A stretch of 23,407 nt of DNA from Spirochaetaceae bacterium (GTDB lineage: Bacteria; Spirochaetota; Spirochaetia; DSM-27196; SKKC01). The translations under genes and the position numbers were made by a program. The notes under the pieces were generated by a model. The model worked only from the letters and a program-made list of their open reading frames with translations, searched no databases and had not been told where the DNA came from. The DNA lies in contig PUOG01000101.1 of the NCBI GenBank assembly GCA_003552745.1, positions 1 through 23,407 on the forward strand. The letters are read 5' to 3'. Shown here piece by piece: positions 23,137-23,407 of the stretch; the first letter of the stretch is position 1; each line of letters begins with the position of its first letter.

Positions 23137-23407
23137 GGCGCTGCCTCCCGAGGGGTAACCATGTTCGGTCGGATGACCTCGATCCCCTGCCAGTACTTGC
23201 TGTTCGACCAGAGCTTCAGCCGCTGCGAACGGATGAGATCGGGCAGCCAACTCGGCTCGGCACCGCGGGTCTTTATCTCCAGGATAATGTTCTTCGGGCG
23301 GTGCGGCTTGAGCAGCGGCGCGTCGGGGAAAAGGCGCGAGGCCCGGGTCGATGAGACGCCGTGGTCGAAGGTCAACCGCGCAGCCGATCCGTCACGCGCG
23401 GCGAACC
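23133..23407 (-). CDS. C-terminal part of a VTC-domain (polyphosphate polymerase-like) protein, 5' end outside window
   Basis: The frame is open from the right edge and ends at TGA 23135-23133 after about 90 codons. It has the closing strands of a VTC tunnel domain: RLTFDHGVSS, then NIILEIKTRGAEPSWLPDLI and LWSNSKYWQGIEVI. The EIK and SKY landmarks match the metal/phosphate tunnel residues of the family (E in EIK, K in SKY). In yeast Vtc4 this domain makes polyphosphate from ATP; bacterial homologues, often beside CotH-kinase genes, are less studied. The N-terminal half is missing here, so activity cannot be judged. The stop overlaps the LRR gene's GTG. Confidence 0.75.
   Translation of the reverse strand, partial: FAARDGSAARLTFDHGVSSTRASRLFPDAPLLKPHRPKNIILEIKTRGAEPSWLPDLIRSQRLKLWSNSKYWQGIEVIRPNMVTPREAAP

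Noticed and set aside
1..23407. Search for CRISPR arrays, tRNA/rRNA genes, insertion sequences and integrase or toxin-antitoxin genes.
   Set aside because: No spaced direct repeats, tRNA-like cloverleaf or CCA ends, transposase motifs or terminal inverted repeats were seen by eye; a formal scan was not possible.

Overview
This window is a GC-rich, gene-dense chromosomal segment, most likely from a free-living member of the Spirochaetota. The clues are a P13-like membrane protein of the kind known from Borrelia, RND-pump and lipoprotein genes typical of double-membrane bacteria, acidic secreted proteins and the general style of the loci. The assignment is an inference; there is no rRNA or tRNA here to confirm it. 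I see no insertion sequence, integrase, CRISPR array, tRNA or rRNA.

Layout. 1-941 (minus): a P13-like membrane protein followed by the start of a membrane sensor that runs off the left edge. 1071-6884 (plus): a tightly overlapping four-gene drug/solute efflux operon (TolC-like channel, lipoprotein adaptor, HAE1-type RND pump, and a small PG0541-type accessory protein starting at TTG). 6949-8073 (minus) and 8250-9623 (plus): a divergent pair, a URO-D/MtaA-superfamily protein and a TIM-barrel glycoside-hydrolase-like protein. 9718-13933 (minus): an operon of two surface lipoproteins (chitobiase-C/InlB-repeat protein, then a large FN3 plus beta-helix protein). 14157-14909 (plus): a classical SDR. 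15034-17042 (minus): mgtE with a very long regulated leader. 17160-17882 (plus): a histidine-phosphatase-fold protein. 17953-18285 (minus): a small exported FMN-binding-domain protein. 18497-19036 (plus): a DUF4287/SRPBCC-like protein. 19069-21106 (minus): an outer-membrane beta-barrel protein and a class II photolyase. 21196-21981 (minus): a divergent SDR. 22063-23407 (minus): a leucine-rich-repeat protein coupled to the end of a VTC-domain protein.

The most informative non-coding element is the 594-nt mgtE leader. It holds a sigma70-type promoter, an M-box (ykoK) Mg2+ riboswitch on the minus strand, a strong intrinsic terminator whose 5' arm is exactly complementary (8 bp) to the 3' strand of the aptamer's closing helix, and then a 26-codon ORF with a perfect Shine-Dalgarno before mgtE itself. 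This reads as a complete Mg2+-off transcription switch, followed by an apparently undescribed upstream small ORF.

A second theme is translation initiation. Several first-in-operon genes (941, 1071, 17160, 18497) have no Shine-Dalgarno but have a -10 hexamer 5-10 nt before the ATG, which predicts leaderless or nearly leaderless mRNAs. Genes inside operons or with long leaders have good Shine-Dalgarno sites. A third is a 29-bp imperfect palindrome lying across the predicted promoter of the FMN-binding gene, which looks like an operator.
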